From positions 124,001 to 188,000 of the forward strand of contig JAACTB010000007.1 of NCBI GenBank assembly GCA_009993605.1: DNA of 64,000 bases. The letters run 5' to 3'. Both the position numbers and the translations under genes were made by a program. Every line of letters begins with the position of its first letter. The stretch's first letter is position 1. Below the pieces are notes generated by a model, which saw only the letters and a list, made by a program, of their open reading frames with translations, was not told where the DNA came from and searched no databases. This document shows positions 1 through 8,589 of the stretch, in pieces. The stretch is from Erythrobacter sp. (GTDB taxonomy: Bacteria; Pseudomonadota; Alphaproteobacteria; Sphingomonadales; Sphingomonadaceae).

Positions 1-122
1 CGCTATTCAGCCCGCTTCGCCTAGACCGATTTGCAATGAAGGAGCCTTGTCGCCAAAGGTCCGCCCGATCGTCGGGCGATCCGGTTGCAAGGATCACCTG
101 TACCACTCTTGGGAGCACTCTT

Positions 123-1406
123 ATGCGATTTACCGTTTTCTCCAAGCGCTCGTCCACTCTCGCCTTGGCGCTCGCGCTGGGCATGGGCGGCGCGCTGTCC
201 GTGACCGCGCTGGAAGCACCCGCTGCCGCGCAGAAGAAAAAGAAGGACGGCGATGACGCCGCCAAGCCGCAATATTCCAAAGCATTCGTCGCGGCTTACA
301 ATCCGGTCCAGACACAACTCGATCAGGGCGGCGATATCGCGGCCATCAAGGCGGCGCTGCCCGGTGTGATCGCTGCTGTCGAGAACAACGATGATCGTTT
401 CGTCGCGGGCAATTTCACATATTCCGTCGGCACCAAGGCGAGCGATCGCTCGCTCCAGCGCCAGGGCATCGCGATGATGCTCGAAAGTGGAAAGGTCCCA
501 GCGGCCAATCAGCCGCAATACAACTTCCTCGCCGGCCAATTCGCCTATCAGGACCGCGATTTCAGCGCGGCGCGCAGCTATCTTGAACAGGCGGTGGCGC
601 TCGGTTACACCGAGAACGATCCGGAGGCCCTGATCGCTGAGACCTATTTCGGAGAAGACCGCTTCGCCGATGGGATCACCTATCTGAGCAAGGCTATCGA
701 AGCGAAGCGTCAGGCCGGACAGACGGTCGACGAAGCGTGGATCAAGCGTGGTCTGGCCATGGCCTACAACAACCAGCTCGACCAGCAGGCGCGCGAATAC
801 GCCTCCATGTATGTGCGCGACTATCCCAGCGACACCAGCTGGGGCGATGCGATCGGCATTCTTTACAACACTTCGGACGTGACCGGGCAGGATTCGCTCG
901 ACCTGCTGCGGTTGGCCCGACGCGTGAACGGCATCCGTCAGGCCAATCAGTATCTCGAATATGTCGAGCAGGCCGATCCCCGCAAGCTGCCGGGCGAAGT
1001 CGTCGCGGTGATCGACGAGGGCTATTCCAGCGGCATGCTGGACCGTAGCAACAGCTTTGTGACCGAAGCGCGGGCCGAAGCGGCGCGCCGCGTGAAGATC
1101 GACGAGACGGAACTGCCGGACCTCGCACGCGATGCGCGGGCTTCGAGTGCCAACCTCGCCACGGTGATGGCGGCGGGTGACGCCTATCTGAGCTACGGTC
1201 GCGGTGCCGAGGCCGAGGAATTCTATGCGAAGGCCTCGGGCATGTCGGGCGCCAACACCCCGCTGGTGTTGACGCGCATGGGCATCGCCCAGCTCGATCA
1301 GGGCAAGTATTCGGAAGCCGAAGCGACCTTCAACAAGGTCCAGGGTGCACGTCAGGCGATCGCCAATCTTTGGGCGATCTATGCCACGCAGCAGGCGGGC
1401 TCCTGA
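123..1406 (+). CDS. Exported alpha-helical repeat (TPR-like) protein, function unknown
   Basis: The 427-residue product starts at the ATG at 123; the open frame extends to 36, but only from 123 does the protein begin with a basic n-region, a hydrophobic stretch (SSTLALALALGMGGALSV) and an Ala-rich cleavage area ending near AAAQ at about residue 36. The mature protein begins with a Lys run (KKKKDGDD). The rest is helical with tetratricopeptide-like spacing, for example QFAYQDRDFSAARSYLEQAV near the middle and MGIAQLDQGKYSEAEATFNK near the end. TPR-like repeats usually mediate protein contacts, so a periplasmic scaffold role is inferred. I do not recognise a named family. It stands alone and ends at a strong convergent terminator. 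Confidence 0.8.
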   Translation: MRFTVFSKRSSTLALALALGMGGALSVTALEAPAAAQKKKKDGDDAAKPQYSKAFVAAYNPVQTQLDQGGDIAAIKAALPGVIAAVENNDDRFVAGNFTYSVGTKASDRSLQRQGIAMMLESGKVPAANQPQYNFLAGQFAYQDRDFSAARSYLEQAVALGYTENDPEALIAETYFGEDRFADGITYLSKAIEAKRQAGQTVDEAWIKRGLAMAYNNQLDQQAREYASMYVRDYPSDTSWGDAIGILYNTSDVTGQDSLDLLRLARRVNGIRQANQYLEYVEQADPRKLPGEVVAVIDEGYSSGMLDRSNSFVTEARAEAARRVKIDETELPDLARDARASSANLATVMAAGDAYLSYGRGAEAEEFYAKASGMSGANTPLVLTRMGIAQLDQGKYSEAEATFNKVQGARQAIANLWAIYATQQAGS

Positions 1407-1432
1407 TCGCACGTAGCCTTCGGTAAGAAACG

Positions 1433-1470
1433 AAAAAGGGCGCGGCGGCTTCGGCCTCCGCGCCCTTTTT
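1433..1470. terminator. Bidirectional intrinsic terminator
   Basis: A GC-rich stem of about 14 bp (arms AAAAAGGGCGCGG and CCGCGCCCTTTTT) closes on a TTCG tetraloop with one bulged or mismatched position. It has an A-tract before and a T-tract after it, so it can terminate transcription in both directions between the convergent genes ending at 1406 and 1492. Confidence 0.85.
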
Positions 1471-1491
1471 GCGTTCAAGACAGTCCGGCGG

Positions 1492-2220
1492 TCAGCGCAG
1501 CCGTTTGACGTAGATCCCGTTATTGTCGCGCCGCTCGATCTGGAACTGGTCGATCGCTTCGAACAGGTCCGACAGGCGCTTGTACCCGTAATTGCGCACA
1601 TCGAAGCTGGAGCGGTTTCCGGCGATCTTGCCGACCTCGCCCATCGGAGCGAAGCCTTTGTCGTCGCGCTTGGCGGCTTTCCAGGCATTGCCGAGCAATT
1701 CGACCAACTCGTCGTCGATCTGTCCCTTGCCGGTTGCGGCGCGCGCCTTCGGCGTTTCCGGCTCGTCCGAGGCGCCCTTGATCAAAGCATCGATGTCGAT
1801 GAAGCGAGTGCAGGCGCTCTTGAACGCGGCCGGCGTCTTGCTCGTGCTGCCGAAGCCGTAGACCACCAGGCCATCCTGGCGCAGCCGAGTGACGAGCGGG
1901 GTGAAATCGCTGTCGGAGCTCATGATCCCGAACCCGTCGACCTTGCCCTGATAGAGCAGGTCGATGGCATCGATCGTCATCGCCATGTCGGTGGCGTTCT
2001 TGCCCGCCGTCAGGTCGAATTGCTGCTGGGGACGGATGCCGAACTTGTGCGTGATCTTGTCCCAATTGGCGAGATTGTTCTTGGCGAAATTGCCATAGGC
2101 CCGCTTGATGTTGACCTGACCCAGTTCGGCCATGACGGTCAGGACAGGGTCGATGCCCTTGGGTGTGGTGTTGTCCGCGTCGATCAGCAGGGCGATGTTG
2201 TGAAGAAGTGCATCTGACAT
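1492..2220 (-). CDS. NYN-domain (LabA/DUF88-type) protein with C-terminal OST-HTH/LOTUS-like domain
   Basis: The 242-residue protein has an N-terminal NYN (PIN-like) domain. Candidate metal-binding acidic residues are visible: D14 and D16 in LLIDADNTTP, D78 and D84 in the ATDMAMTIDAIDLL stretch, and D103/D105 in SSDSDF. About residues 170-242 (DDELVELLGNAWKAA... to NGIYVKRLR) look like an OST-HTH/LOTUS domain, an RNA-binding winged helix. Family knowledge suggests an RNA-processing or RNA-binding role; nuclease activity is not proven by sequence. It lies 40 nt downstream of the carbonic anhydrase gene on the same strand, so it may be co-transcribed with the bicarbonate operon. Confidence 0.85.
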   Translation of the reverse strand: MSDALLHNIALLIDADNTTPKGIDPVLTVMAELGQVNIKRAYGNFAKNNLANWDKITHKFGIRPQQQFDLTAGKNATDMAMTIDAIDLLYQGKVDGFGIMSSDSDFTPLVTRLRQDGLVVYGFGSTSKTPAAFKSACTRFIDIDALIKGASDEPETPKARAATGKGQIDDELVELLGNAWKAAKRDDKGFAPMGEVGKIAGNRSSFDVRNYGYKRLSDLFEAIDQFQIERRDNNGIYVKRLR

Positions 2221-2260
2221 GGCGCGCTAGATGCTTAGCCCGTGATTGGAGCGCAAGCGA

Positions 2261-2902
2261 TTAATCCTCGGGCAGAAATTCGCCGGTATCCTCGTCTAGG
2301 GAATACAGCACGCCTTCCATGATCGAGAAATGCGTACCGCGCAGCGTGAGCTCACCGGCGTCTTCCTTCTCCTTGATCCACGAGAAAGTGCGCAGATTGG
2401 CGAGGCTCTGCCGGACGGCGGCGAATTCCATGGCGAGCTCCGCTTTTCGGCCCGTGGTCCCGTGCTTGGCGGCAACGGGCTCTCGCGCCGCGTCGAGCAG
2501 CTTGATCCAATTGGCGACGAAGCCGCCCTGGCCCGGCTCGGAATCGAGAAAGTCCCGCGACAGCGCGGCCTGGCACCCGCCGCATCGTCCATGGCCCATG
2601 ACCATGATCTGGCTCACCTTAAGCATCTGAACCGCAAATTCCACCGCAGCCGAAACACCGTGCAGGCCGGGTGTCGTTTCGAACGGCGGCACGAGTGCAG
2701 CGACATTGCGGACGACGAAAATCTCACCGGGATCGACGTCGAAGATCTGGGCAGGATCGACCCGGCTGTCGCTGCAGCCGATGATCAGCGTCTTCGGCGA
2801 CTGGCCTTCCATTGCGGTTTCTTCGAACCGGTCCCGCTGGCGAGGATAGGTCCCTTCGCGAAAGCGACGGTATCCATTCAGTAAGTCGTCGAATTCAGGC
2901 AT
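2261..2902 (-). CDS. Beta-class carbonic anhydrase
   Basis: The 213-residue enzyme interconverts CO2 and bicarbonate in the cytoplasm using zinc. The beta-class zinc ligands are all present: C43 with the D45-R47 dyad in IIGCSDSRVDP, then H104 and C107 in MGHGRCGGC. Length is normal for the family. It is 34 nt downstream of an SbtB-type PII gene and in the same direction as sbtA, so its likely task is to equilibrate bicarbonate imported by SbtA with CO2, or to trap metabolic CO2 as bicarbonate. The exact subfamily cannot be fixed by eye. Confidence 0.95.
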   Translation of the reverse strand: MPEFDDLLNGYRRFREGTYPRQRDRFEETAMEGQSPKTLIIGCSDSRVDPAQIFDVDPGEIFVVRNVAALVPPFETTPGLHGVSAAVEFAVQMLKVSQIMVMGHGRCGGCQAALSRDFLDSEPGQGGFVANWIKLLDAAREPVAAKHGTTGRKAELAMEFAAVRQSLANLRTFSWIKEKEDAGELTLRGTHFSIMEGVLYSLDEDTGEFLPED

Positions 2903-2936
2903 TCAAATCTCCGTAGTCTCGCGCGGAACGCAATGC

Positions 2937-3245
2937 TCAGAAGCGTTCGCCGCGTATCACCTGAACGTCCCACATGCTCAGGATGAAACCGAATTTGGTA
3001 AGGACGGGAGCAAGGTCCTCGGCGAGCTGCATCGCCTTGTCCTGCGCCGCAATCGTCAGCACGATGACCTTGTCCGTTCCCGTGACCCGCTCTTCCCGCC
3101 AGCGTCCTTCGCTCCCTTTTCCGGAAAGCACCGGAGTGACGGACCAACCCGTGATCCCGGCCCGTTCGATCGCATCGGTCACGCGCTTCAACAGCGCGGT
3201 GTCAGAAAGGATTTCGATGCGTTTGCGCGTTACGGTTTCGATCAT
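2937..3245 (-). CDS. sbtB: SbtB-like PII-family signalling protein
   Basis: The 102-residue protein has the PII ferredoxin-like layout: a first strand (RKRIEILSD), helix (LLKRVTDAIERAGITGWSV), a T-loop region (SGKGSEGRWREERVTGTDK, about residues 41-59), a strand (VIVLTIA) and a second helix (AMQLAEDLAPVLTKFG). The C-terminal CGPxGC redox tail of cyanobacterial SbtB is absent. In known systems SbtB binds adenine nucleotides and regulates the bicarbonate transporter SbtA. Its ATG overlaps the sbtA stop by 4 nt, which implies translational coupling and a matched regulator-transporter pair. Ligand binding here is inferred from the family. Confidence 0.85.
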   Translation of the reverse strand: MIETVTRKRIEILSDTALLKRVTDAIERAGITGWSVTPVLSGKGSEGRWREERVTGTDKVIVLTIAAQDKAMQLAEDLAPVLTKFGFILSMWDVQVIRGERF

Positions 3246-4234
3246 AGTGTGGGCACTCCGCTACCGGTCAAGTACGCCGCGAAGGCGCTAATGAGCCCGA
3301 TATTGACCACGACGTTGAACGGAAAGGTGATGCTGAGCGACATGGTCAGATAAATGCCCGGATCGGCTTCGGGCAGAGCCAGGCGCATGGCGGCGGGAAC
3401 GGCAATATAGCTGGCACTGGCGCACAGGACGCCGAGGGCGGCAGCGGACCCCGTGTCGAGACCGATGGCGACCCCCAGGGCAGTCCCGGCCGCTCCGTTG
3501 ATAAGCGGCAGAACGATGGCGATACTCGCAAGCCTCCACGTAATGGCCCGCGAATCCATGATCCTGCGTGCGGCGATCAGGCCCATATCCAGGAGGAAGA
3601 AACACAGGACGCCCTTGAAACCCGCCTCGAAGAACGGGCTGACTTCGGCAAAGCCGCGCTCCCCTCCGGCGAGACCGATGGCGAAGGCGCCGAGCAGGAG
3701 CACGATCGAGGAATTGGTGAGAACCTCGCGCAGCATCTCGCCGGTTTTCGGGTCGCCGGCTTCGCCGCTCTTGCCGAACCCGCGCGCCAGCATCAGTCCG
3801 CTCAGAATGGCCGGCGCTTCCATGGCTGCCATGACGGCGACCATGAAGCCCGCCGGCTCGCGCGCCTGCGCCCCCAAGATCTCGACAGCGGTCACGAAAG
3901 TCACCACGCTGATCGAACCGTAATGCGCCGCGACCGCGCCGGAATTGATCCGGTCAAGCCTGCCAAAACCCTTGAGCAGGAGAAAAGCGAAAATCGGGAT
4001 GACGAACCCCGCGAACGTACCTGCAAGCAGTGCGGCGATAACCGTCCCGTCGATACCGGACTTCGAAACCGCAAGACCGCCCTTCAGGCCGATGGCCGCC
4101 ATGAGATAGAGCGACAGGCCCTTTGCGATGGCTTCCGGAATGGCAAGGTCGGACCGGACGACTGCCGCGAAGATGCCCAACAGGAAAAACAGGATTACCG
4201 GAGAGGTGAATGTCTGGATGACGGTCGGGTCCAT
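3242..4234 (-). CDS. sbtA: SbtA-family sodium-dependent bicarbonate transporter
   Basis: The 330-residue inner-membrane protein is almost entirely hydrophobic, with roughly ten predicted transmembrane segments arranged as two similar halves around a soluble loop near residues 145-170 (RGFGKSGEAGDPKTGEMLRE). Signature stretches include AAIGLKGGLAVS and VAAHYGSISVVTF. Cyanobacterial SbtA imports HCO3- with Na+; homologues also occur in heterotrophs. It is the first gene of an operon with an sbtB-like PII gene and a beta carbonic anhydrase, which strongly supports bicarbonate as substrate. The promoter must lie in the 81-nt gap shared with divergent lipA. Confidence 0.9.
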   Translation of the reverse strand: MDPTVIQTFTSPVILFFLLGIFAAVVRSDLAIPEAIAKGLSLYLMAAIGLKGGLAVSKSGIDGTVIAALLAGTFAGFVIPIFAFLLLKGFGRLDRINSGAVAAHYGSISVVTFVTAVEILGAQAREPAGFMVAVMAAMEAPAILSGLMLARGFGKSGEAGDPKTGEMLREVLTNSSIVLLLGAFAIGLAGGERGFAEVSPFFEAGFKGVLCFFLLDMGLIAARRIMDSRAITWRLASIAIVLPLINGAAGTALGVAIGLDTGSAAALGVLCASASYIAVPAAMRLALPEADPGIYLTMSLSITFPFNVVVNIGLISAFAAYLTGSGVPTL

Positions 4235-4249
4235 GGGCGGTCGCTTAGC

Positions 4250-4304
4250 TAGGCGTTCCCCCTACGGCAATAGGCCCCATTGCACCTCGGTTGTGGGACG
4301 CCTA
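4250..4304. promoter_or_regulatory. Imperfect inverted repeat in the sbtA/lipA divergent promoter region
   Basis: The arm TAGGCGTTCCC (4250-4260) pairs with GGGACGCCTA (4295-4304) apart from one bulged T, across a spacer of 34 nt. The pair fills the gap between the divergent starts at 4234 and 4316. It could be a transcription-factor half-site pair or chance; no consensus is recognised. Confidence 0.3.
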
Positions 4305-4315
4305 GGTGAGCGGCC

Positions 4316-5272
4316 ATGAACGATCTTTCCTCCGCTCCGCAGCCCGAGACACCGAGAGAAGAGGGCCGCCCGACCCGCCAGCGCAAGCCCGACTGGATTC
4401 GAGTCAAGGCGCCCGTCAGCAAGGGTTATCACGAGACGCGCAAGCTGATGCGCGATCTCAAGCTCAACACCGTCTGCGAAGAAGCGGCGTGCCCGAATAT
4501 CGGCGAATGCTGGGACAAGAAGCACGCGACCGTCATGATCTTGGGCGACGTCTGCACGCGCGCCTGCGCGTTCTGCAACGTGAAGACGGGGATGCCGCGC
4601 CTCGTCGATCCGATGGAACCGGAAAACGTTGCCATTGCGGCGGGGCAGATGGGCCTCAACCACATCGTCATCACCAGCGTCGATCGCGACGATCTGCCCG
4701 ATGGCGGGGCGGGGCAGTTCGTAAAGGTCATCAATGCGCTGCGGCGCGAGACGCCCGATACGACGATCGAAATCCTCACCCCCGATTTCCGCAACAAGAT
4801 GCGCCCCGCGGTCGAGGCGATCTGCGAAGCCGGGCCGGATGTCTACAATCACAATCTCGAAACCGTGCCGCGCCTCTATCCCACGATCCGCCCCGGCGCG
4901 CGCTATTACGCCTCGCTGCGCCTGCTCGAAGAGGTGAAGGCCCACGATCCGATGATCTTCACCAAATCCGGCATCATGCTGGGCCTGGGCGAACAGCGGC
5001 TGGAAGTTCACCAGGTGATGGACGACATGCGCAGCGCGGATGTCGATTTCATCACCATGGGCCAATATCTCCAACCGACGCCGAAGCACGCCAAGGTCGA
5101 GGATTTCGTAACGCCCAGGGCCTTTGCCGCTTACGGTTCGATCGCGCGCGCCAAGGGGTTTCTGCAAGTCGCGGCGAGCCCGCTGACCCGATCCAGCTAT
5201 CACGCGGGCGACGATTTCGCCCAGATGCGCGCCGCGCGGGAGGCGAAGCTGGCGAAGAAAGCCGCGCGCTGA
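4316..5272 (+). CDS. lipA: Lipoyl synthase
   Basis: The 318-residue radical SAM enzyme inserts two sulfurs into protein-bound octanoyl groups to make lipoyl cofactor for pyruvate and 2-oxoglutarate dehydrogenases. Both iron-sulfur clusters are visible: the auxiliary cluster ligands C54, C59 and C65 ([13 protein letters not shown]) and the radical SAM motif C80-x3-C84-x2-C87 (CTRACAFC). Length is typical. The stop overlaps the next gene's ATG by one base (TGATG), so the COQ10-type gene is translationally coupled. The E2 and E3 subunits that depend on lipoate are encoded further along at 28.3-31.9 kb. Confidence 0.97.
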   Translation: MNDLSSAPQPETPREEGRPTRQRKPDWIRVKAPVSKGYHETRKLMRDLKLNTVCEEAACPNIGECWDKKHATVMILGDVCTRACAFCNVKTGMPRLVDPMEPENVAIAAGQMGLNHIVITSVDRDDLPDGGAGQFVKVINALRRETPDTTIEILTPDFRNKMRPAVEAICEAGPDVYNHNLETVPRLYPTIRPGARYYASLRLLEEVKAHDPMIFTKSGIMLGLGEQRLEVHQVMDDMRSADVDFITMGQYLQPTPKHAKVEDFVTPRAFAAYGSIARAKGFLQVAASPLTRSSYHAGDDFAQMRAAREAKLAKKAAR

Positions 5273-5727
5273 TGCCGGGCAGCCGCGAGACGCGCAGGCT
5301 CCCCTATAGCTGCGAGCAGATGTTCGACCTGGTGGCCGATGTCGGTCGCTATGGCGAATTCCTGCCGTGGGTGGTCGCCACGCGGGTGCGATCCGACAGC
5401 GAACACGAGATGACGGCCGACATGCTGGTGGGCTTCAAGGCGATCCGCGAGAAGTTCACCTCGCGCGTCACCAAGGACCGGCCCAACCGGATCGACGTCC
5501 ATTATATGGACGGGCCGTTGCGCGATCTCGACAATAGCTGGGTCTTCCGCCCGACCGAGGATGGCGGGTGCGAGATCGATTTCTGCGTCCAGTTCACCTT
5601 CCGCAATTCCGTGTTCGAAGCGCTGGCGGGCCAGTATTTCGACCGGGCCTTTCGCAAGATGGTGGAAGCCTTCGAGAAGCGCGCCGACGAACTCTACGGC
5701 CGCGAACTGGCGCCCGGCACCGCTTAA
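5272..5727 (+). CDS. COQ10/RatA-type START-domain protein (polyketide cyclase-like)
   Basis: The start is the ATG overlapping the lipA stop at 5272, giving 151 residues; the open frame upstream lies inside lipA and is not coding. The protein is a single START/SRPBCC fold beginning with the family pattern RRLPYSCEQMFDLVADVGRYGEFLPW and containing WVFRPTEDGGCEIDFCVQF. Mitochondrial COQ10 binds ubiquinone and supports respiration, and alphaproteobacterial homologues are usually annotated as coenzyme Q-binding proteins. Bacterial RatA is a named alternative in the same fold, but the lipA context favours the quinone-related reading. The 3' end overlaps convergent cinA by 4 nt. Confidence 0.85.
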   Translation: MPGSRETRRLPYSCEQMFDLVADVGRYGEFLPWVVATRVRSDSEHEMTADMLVGFKAIREKFTSRVTKDRPNRIDVHYMDGPLRDLDNSWVFRPTEDGGCEIDFCVQFTFRNSVFEALAGQYFDRAFRKMVEAFEKRADELYGRELAPGTA

Positions 5728-6251
5728 TCGGTTCTGGCGCCCCCGTCCTGTTTCGGCAGGAGCAGTTCGAGCGCCCACAATGCCGCTTCCTTGCGGATCG
5801 CGGCGCGATCGGGTCCGTCGAACAATTTGAGCTCGCCATCGGGCGTGTTTTCCGAATTGCGCGTGACGCGCGCGAACACCACGGTTCCAACCGGCTTCAG
5901 GGTCGTCCCACCGCCCGGACCGGCAACACCGCTGATCGCGACCGCCACATCGGCGCCGCTCCGCTCGAGCGCGCCCTTCGCCATCGCCCAGACGCAGGCG
6001 ATGGAGACGGCGCCGAAGGTTTCGATGATCTCGCTCGGCACGCCCAGCATTTCGCGCTTGGCGGCATTGGAATAGGTGACGAAACTGCGATCGAAGACGG
6101 CGGAAGAACCCGGCACCTCGGTCAACGCGGCGGCGACGAGACCGCCCGTGCAGCTTTCCGCCAGCGCCACCGTGCGGCCTGCCTGCGCGTTTTCTTCGAC
6201 GACTCTGCGGGCGAGGGCTTCGACATCTTCGGGAAGCAGGCCGTAAGTCAT
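5724..6251 (-). CDS. CinA C-terminal-domain protein (nicotinamide-nucleotide amidohydrolase, PncC type)
   Basis: The 175-residue protein is a stand-alone CinA C-terminal domain. Diagnostic stretches are VALAESCTGGLVAAALTEVPGSS near residue 28 and ISGVAGPGGGTTLKPVGTV near residue 107. The family deamidates nicotinamide mononucleotide to nicotinate mononucleotide, recycling the NMN released by NAD-dependent DNA ligase. The N-terminal COG1058 domain found in full CinA is absent, which is common in Proteobacteria. It follows ispDF on the same strand after 82 nt, with AGGAAAAGG just before the ATG. Confidence 0.9.
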   Translation of the reverse strand: MTYGLLPEDVEALARRVVEENAQAGRTVALAESCTGGLVAAALTEVPGSSAVFDRSFVTYSNAAKREMLGVPSEIIETFGAVSIACVWAMAKGALERSGADVAVAISGVAGPGGGTTLKPVGTVVFARVTRNSENTPDGELKLFDGPDRAAIRKEAALWALELLLPKQDGGARTD

Positions 6252-6333
6252 CGGCCTTTTCCTGACCTTCCCGAATGAGGCGCGGCGATTTCAGCAGTTC
6301 GGAGCAGGTTGATGATCATCGTCGCGGTGCCCC

Positions 6334-7491
6334 TCAATTGCGGATCAGCGTGGCGATGGCCTGCGCCGCTATCCCTTCGCCGCGGCCGGTGAAGCCGAGC
6401 CGTTCGGTGGTGGTGGCCTTCACCGATACGCGATCGATGTCAACGCCGAGCAGGTCCGCGATCCGCTGTCGCATGGCGGGGCGATGCGGGCCGATCTTGG
6501 GCTCCTCGCAGATGATCGTCAGATCGACATTGCCGACCGAATAGCCCTGCGCCGCCACCAGCTTCGCCGCGTGTTCGAGGAACTGGCTCGATCGCGCGCC
6601 CTTCCATTGCGGGTCGCTAGGCGGAAAATGGCTGCCGATATCGCCATCGCCGATCGCGCCCAGCAGAGCGTCGGTCAGAGCGTGAAGGGCCACGTCGGCA
6701 TCGCTGTGACCGGACAGGCCCTTGTCGTGCTCGATCCGAATGCCGCCGAGCCAGAGCTCTTCACCGGTGACGAGGCGATGGACGTCGTATCCCAGGCCGG
6801 TGCGTATCGGTGGTGTCATCGGCGTGAAATCCTCCGCAAAAGTCAGTTTGGCGAGCCGCTCGTGGCCCGGAACCAGAGCAACGCTTTCCCCTGCGGCGCG
6901 CAGGACCTGCGCATCGTCGCCCGCGATCGGTGCACCAGTCCATTCGCGATGCGCGGCTAGGATCGCAGCGAAGCGAAAAGCCTGCGGGGTCTGCACCCGC
7001 TTGAGGGTCTCGCGCTCGGCGGTTCCGTCCATAATGCCGTCGCGATCGACGGCAAGGCTGTCGACGACGGGGAGGACGGGGATGGCGCCTTCGTGGTCGC
7101 CAAGCGCAGCCAGCAATCGTTCGGTCACCTCTGCGGGCAGATCGGGGCGCGCCGCATCGTGGATCAGGACGCTATCGGGTGCGTTCCCGGCCAGGCTTTC
7201 CAGTGCACGCGAAACGGACCCCTGGCGTGTCTCGCCGCCAAAGACCGTCTCGACCCGATCGAGCCCGGAAAGGGCTGCCGCCGCGAAGTCCTCCGCGCCC
7301 TCCGGAATTGCGATCACGATCCGCTGCGCACCCTGCTCCAACAGAGCCTCGACCGAGTGCCGCAGGACAGGTTTGCCGCGCCAGGTCGCAAATTGCTTGG
7401 GCACCGCCTGTCCTGCGCGCAGGCCTTGGCCCGCCGCTACGACGATCGCAGCGAAGGAGGGCGCGGAAGAAGGTGAGGGACGTTCGGCCAT
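6334..7491 (-). CDS. ispDF: Bifunctional IspD-IspF isoprenoid biosynthesis enzyme
   Basis: The 385-residue fusion carries two steps of the MEP pathway. Residues about 13-225 are IspD (2-C-methylerythritol 4-phosphate cytidylyltransferase), with the nucleotide-binding start [14 protein letters not shown] and [12 protein letters not shown]. Residues about 228-385 are IspF (2,4-cyclodiphosphate synthase), with metal ligands in GYDVHRL and [19 protein letters not shown]. IspD-IspF fusions are usual in alphaproteobacteria. It is divergent from dusB with 78 nt between, where both promoters must lie. Confidence 0.97.
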   Translation of the reverse strand: MAERPSPSSAPSFAAIVVAAGQGLRAGQAVPKQFATWRGKPVLRHSVEALLEQGAQRIVIAIPEGAEDFAAAALSGLDRVETVFGGETRQGSVSRALESLAGNAPDSVLIHDAARPDLPAEVTERLLAALGDHEGAIPVLPVVDSLAVDRDGIMDGTAERETLKRVQTPQAFRFAAILAAHREWTGAPIAGDDAQVLRAAGESVALVPGHERLAKLTFAEDFTPMTPPIRTGLGYDVHRLVTGEELWLGGIRIEHDKGLSGHSDADVALHALTDALLGAIGDGDIGSHFPPSDPQWKGARSSQFLEHAAKLVAAQGYSVGNVDLTIICEEPKIGPHRPAMRQRIADLLGVDIDRVSVKATTTERLGFTGRGEGIAAQAIATLIRN

Positions 7492-7569
7492 GAGGCATGC
7501 GGGCTAGCGCCTTGCCGATTTCGCTGCAATGCACTATGCGCCTGCCCAATATTTAGGCACGCATTCGAC

Positions 7570-8589
7570 ATGACCCAGCTCACTCCCCCGCCGGTTCCGC
7601 CCCGGCCCATCGCGATCGGCAATGTCACGATCGACACGCCGGTCATCCTGGCGCCGATGACCGGCGTCACCGACCTGCCTTTCCGCAAACTCGTGCGCCG
7701 CTACGGTTCGGGCCTGAACGTCACCGAGATGATCGCGAGCCAGGCCGCCATCCGCGAGACGCGCCAGAGCGTCCAGAAGGCCGCCTGGGACCCGATCGAG
7801 GAGCCGGTGTCGATGCAGCTCGTCGGGTGCGATCCGGTTTCGATGGGGGAAGCGGCCAAGCTCAACGCCGATCGCGGCGCCGACATTATCGACATCAATT
7901 TCGGCTGCCCGGTCAAGAAAGTGGTCAATGGCCTCGCCGGATCGGCGCTGATGCGCGAAGTGCCTCTGGCGACGAAATTGATGGAGGCGACGGTCAAGGC
8001 GGTGGACGTGCCGGTGACGGTCAAGATGCGGATGGGGTGGGACCATGCCAGCCTCAACGCCCCCGATCTCGCCAAGATCGCCGAGGATCTGGGCGTCAAA
8101 ATGATTACCGTTCACGGGCGCACCCGGAACCAGATGTACAAGGGCAGCGCGGACTGGGCTTTCGTGCGCAGAGTGAAGGATGCGGTCTCGATCCCCGTGA
8201 TCGTCAATGGCGATATCTGCACGCTTGAGGATACCGCTGCGGCGCTCGAACAATCGGGTGCGGACGGCGTGATGATCGGGCGCGGTGCCTATGGCAAGCC
8301 ATGGCTGTTGGCTCAGGTCATGCATTGGTGGAAGACGGGCGAACGGCTCGCCAGCCCGAGCTTCGACGAGCAATATGAAGTGCTTGTCGGCCATTATGGC
8401 GATATGCTCGACCATTATGGCGAGGAAGTCGGCGTCAAGATCGCGCGCAAGCATCTGGGATGGTACACCAAGGGGATGCATGGGTCTGCCGAGTTCAGAC
8501 ATCGGGCGAACTTCATCGACGATCCATCCGTCGTGCTTGCCGAAATCGAGAAATTCTACGAGCCCTTCCTGCATCGGCGCGCCGCATGA
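7570..8589 (+). CDS. dusB: tRNA-dihydrouridine synthase B (NifR3 family)
   Basis: The 339-residue flavoprotein reduces uridines in the tRNA D-loop using FMN and NADPH. It is a TIM barrel opening with [23 protein letters not shown], contains the family motif [17 protein letters not shown] with the catalytic cysteine, and the phosphate-binding [14 protein letters not shown]. It heads the nifR3-ntrBC-ntrYX cluster characteristic of alphaproteobacteria. Its stop overlaps the ntrB ATG by 4 nt (ATGA at 8586), so expression of the nitrogen sensor is tied to it. Confidence 0.97.
   Translation: MTQLTPPPVPPRPIAIGNVTIDTPVILAPMTGVTDLPFRKLVRRYGSGLNVTEMIASQAAIRETRQSVQKAAWDPIEEPVSMQLVGCDPVSMGEAAKLNADRGADIIDINFGCPVKKVVNGLAGSALMREVPLATKLMEATVKAVDVPVTVKMRMGWDHASLNAPDLAKIAEDLGVKMITVHGRTRNQMYKGSADWAFVRRVKDAVSIPVIVNGDICTLEDTAAALEQSGADGVMIGRGAYGKPWLLAQVMHWWKTGERLASPSFDEQYEVLVGHYGDMLDHYGEEVGVKIARKHLGWYTKGMHGSAEFRHRANFIDDPSVVLAEIEKFYEPFLHRRAA

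Noticed and set aside
1-122. A gene crossing the left edge, and the 7-bp stem CGCCCGA-TCG-TCGGGCG at 62-78
   Set aside because: No frame with recognisable content enters from the left; the small stem lacks a T-tract and may just be part of the leader of the first gene.
21-1688. A 555-codon leftward frame across the first gene
   Set aside because: It crosses a strong terminator and the N-terminus of its neighbour, and encodes Arg/Ala-rich sequence without domains. The plus-strand protein has a signal peptide.
6248-6319. A 23-codon leftward frame (MIINLLRTAEIAAPHSG...) ending in the cinA ATG
   Set aside because: It has no clear ribosome-binding site and no recognisable product; possibly a leader, but not supportable as a gene.
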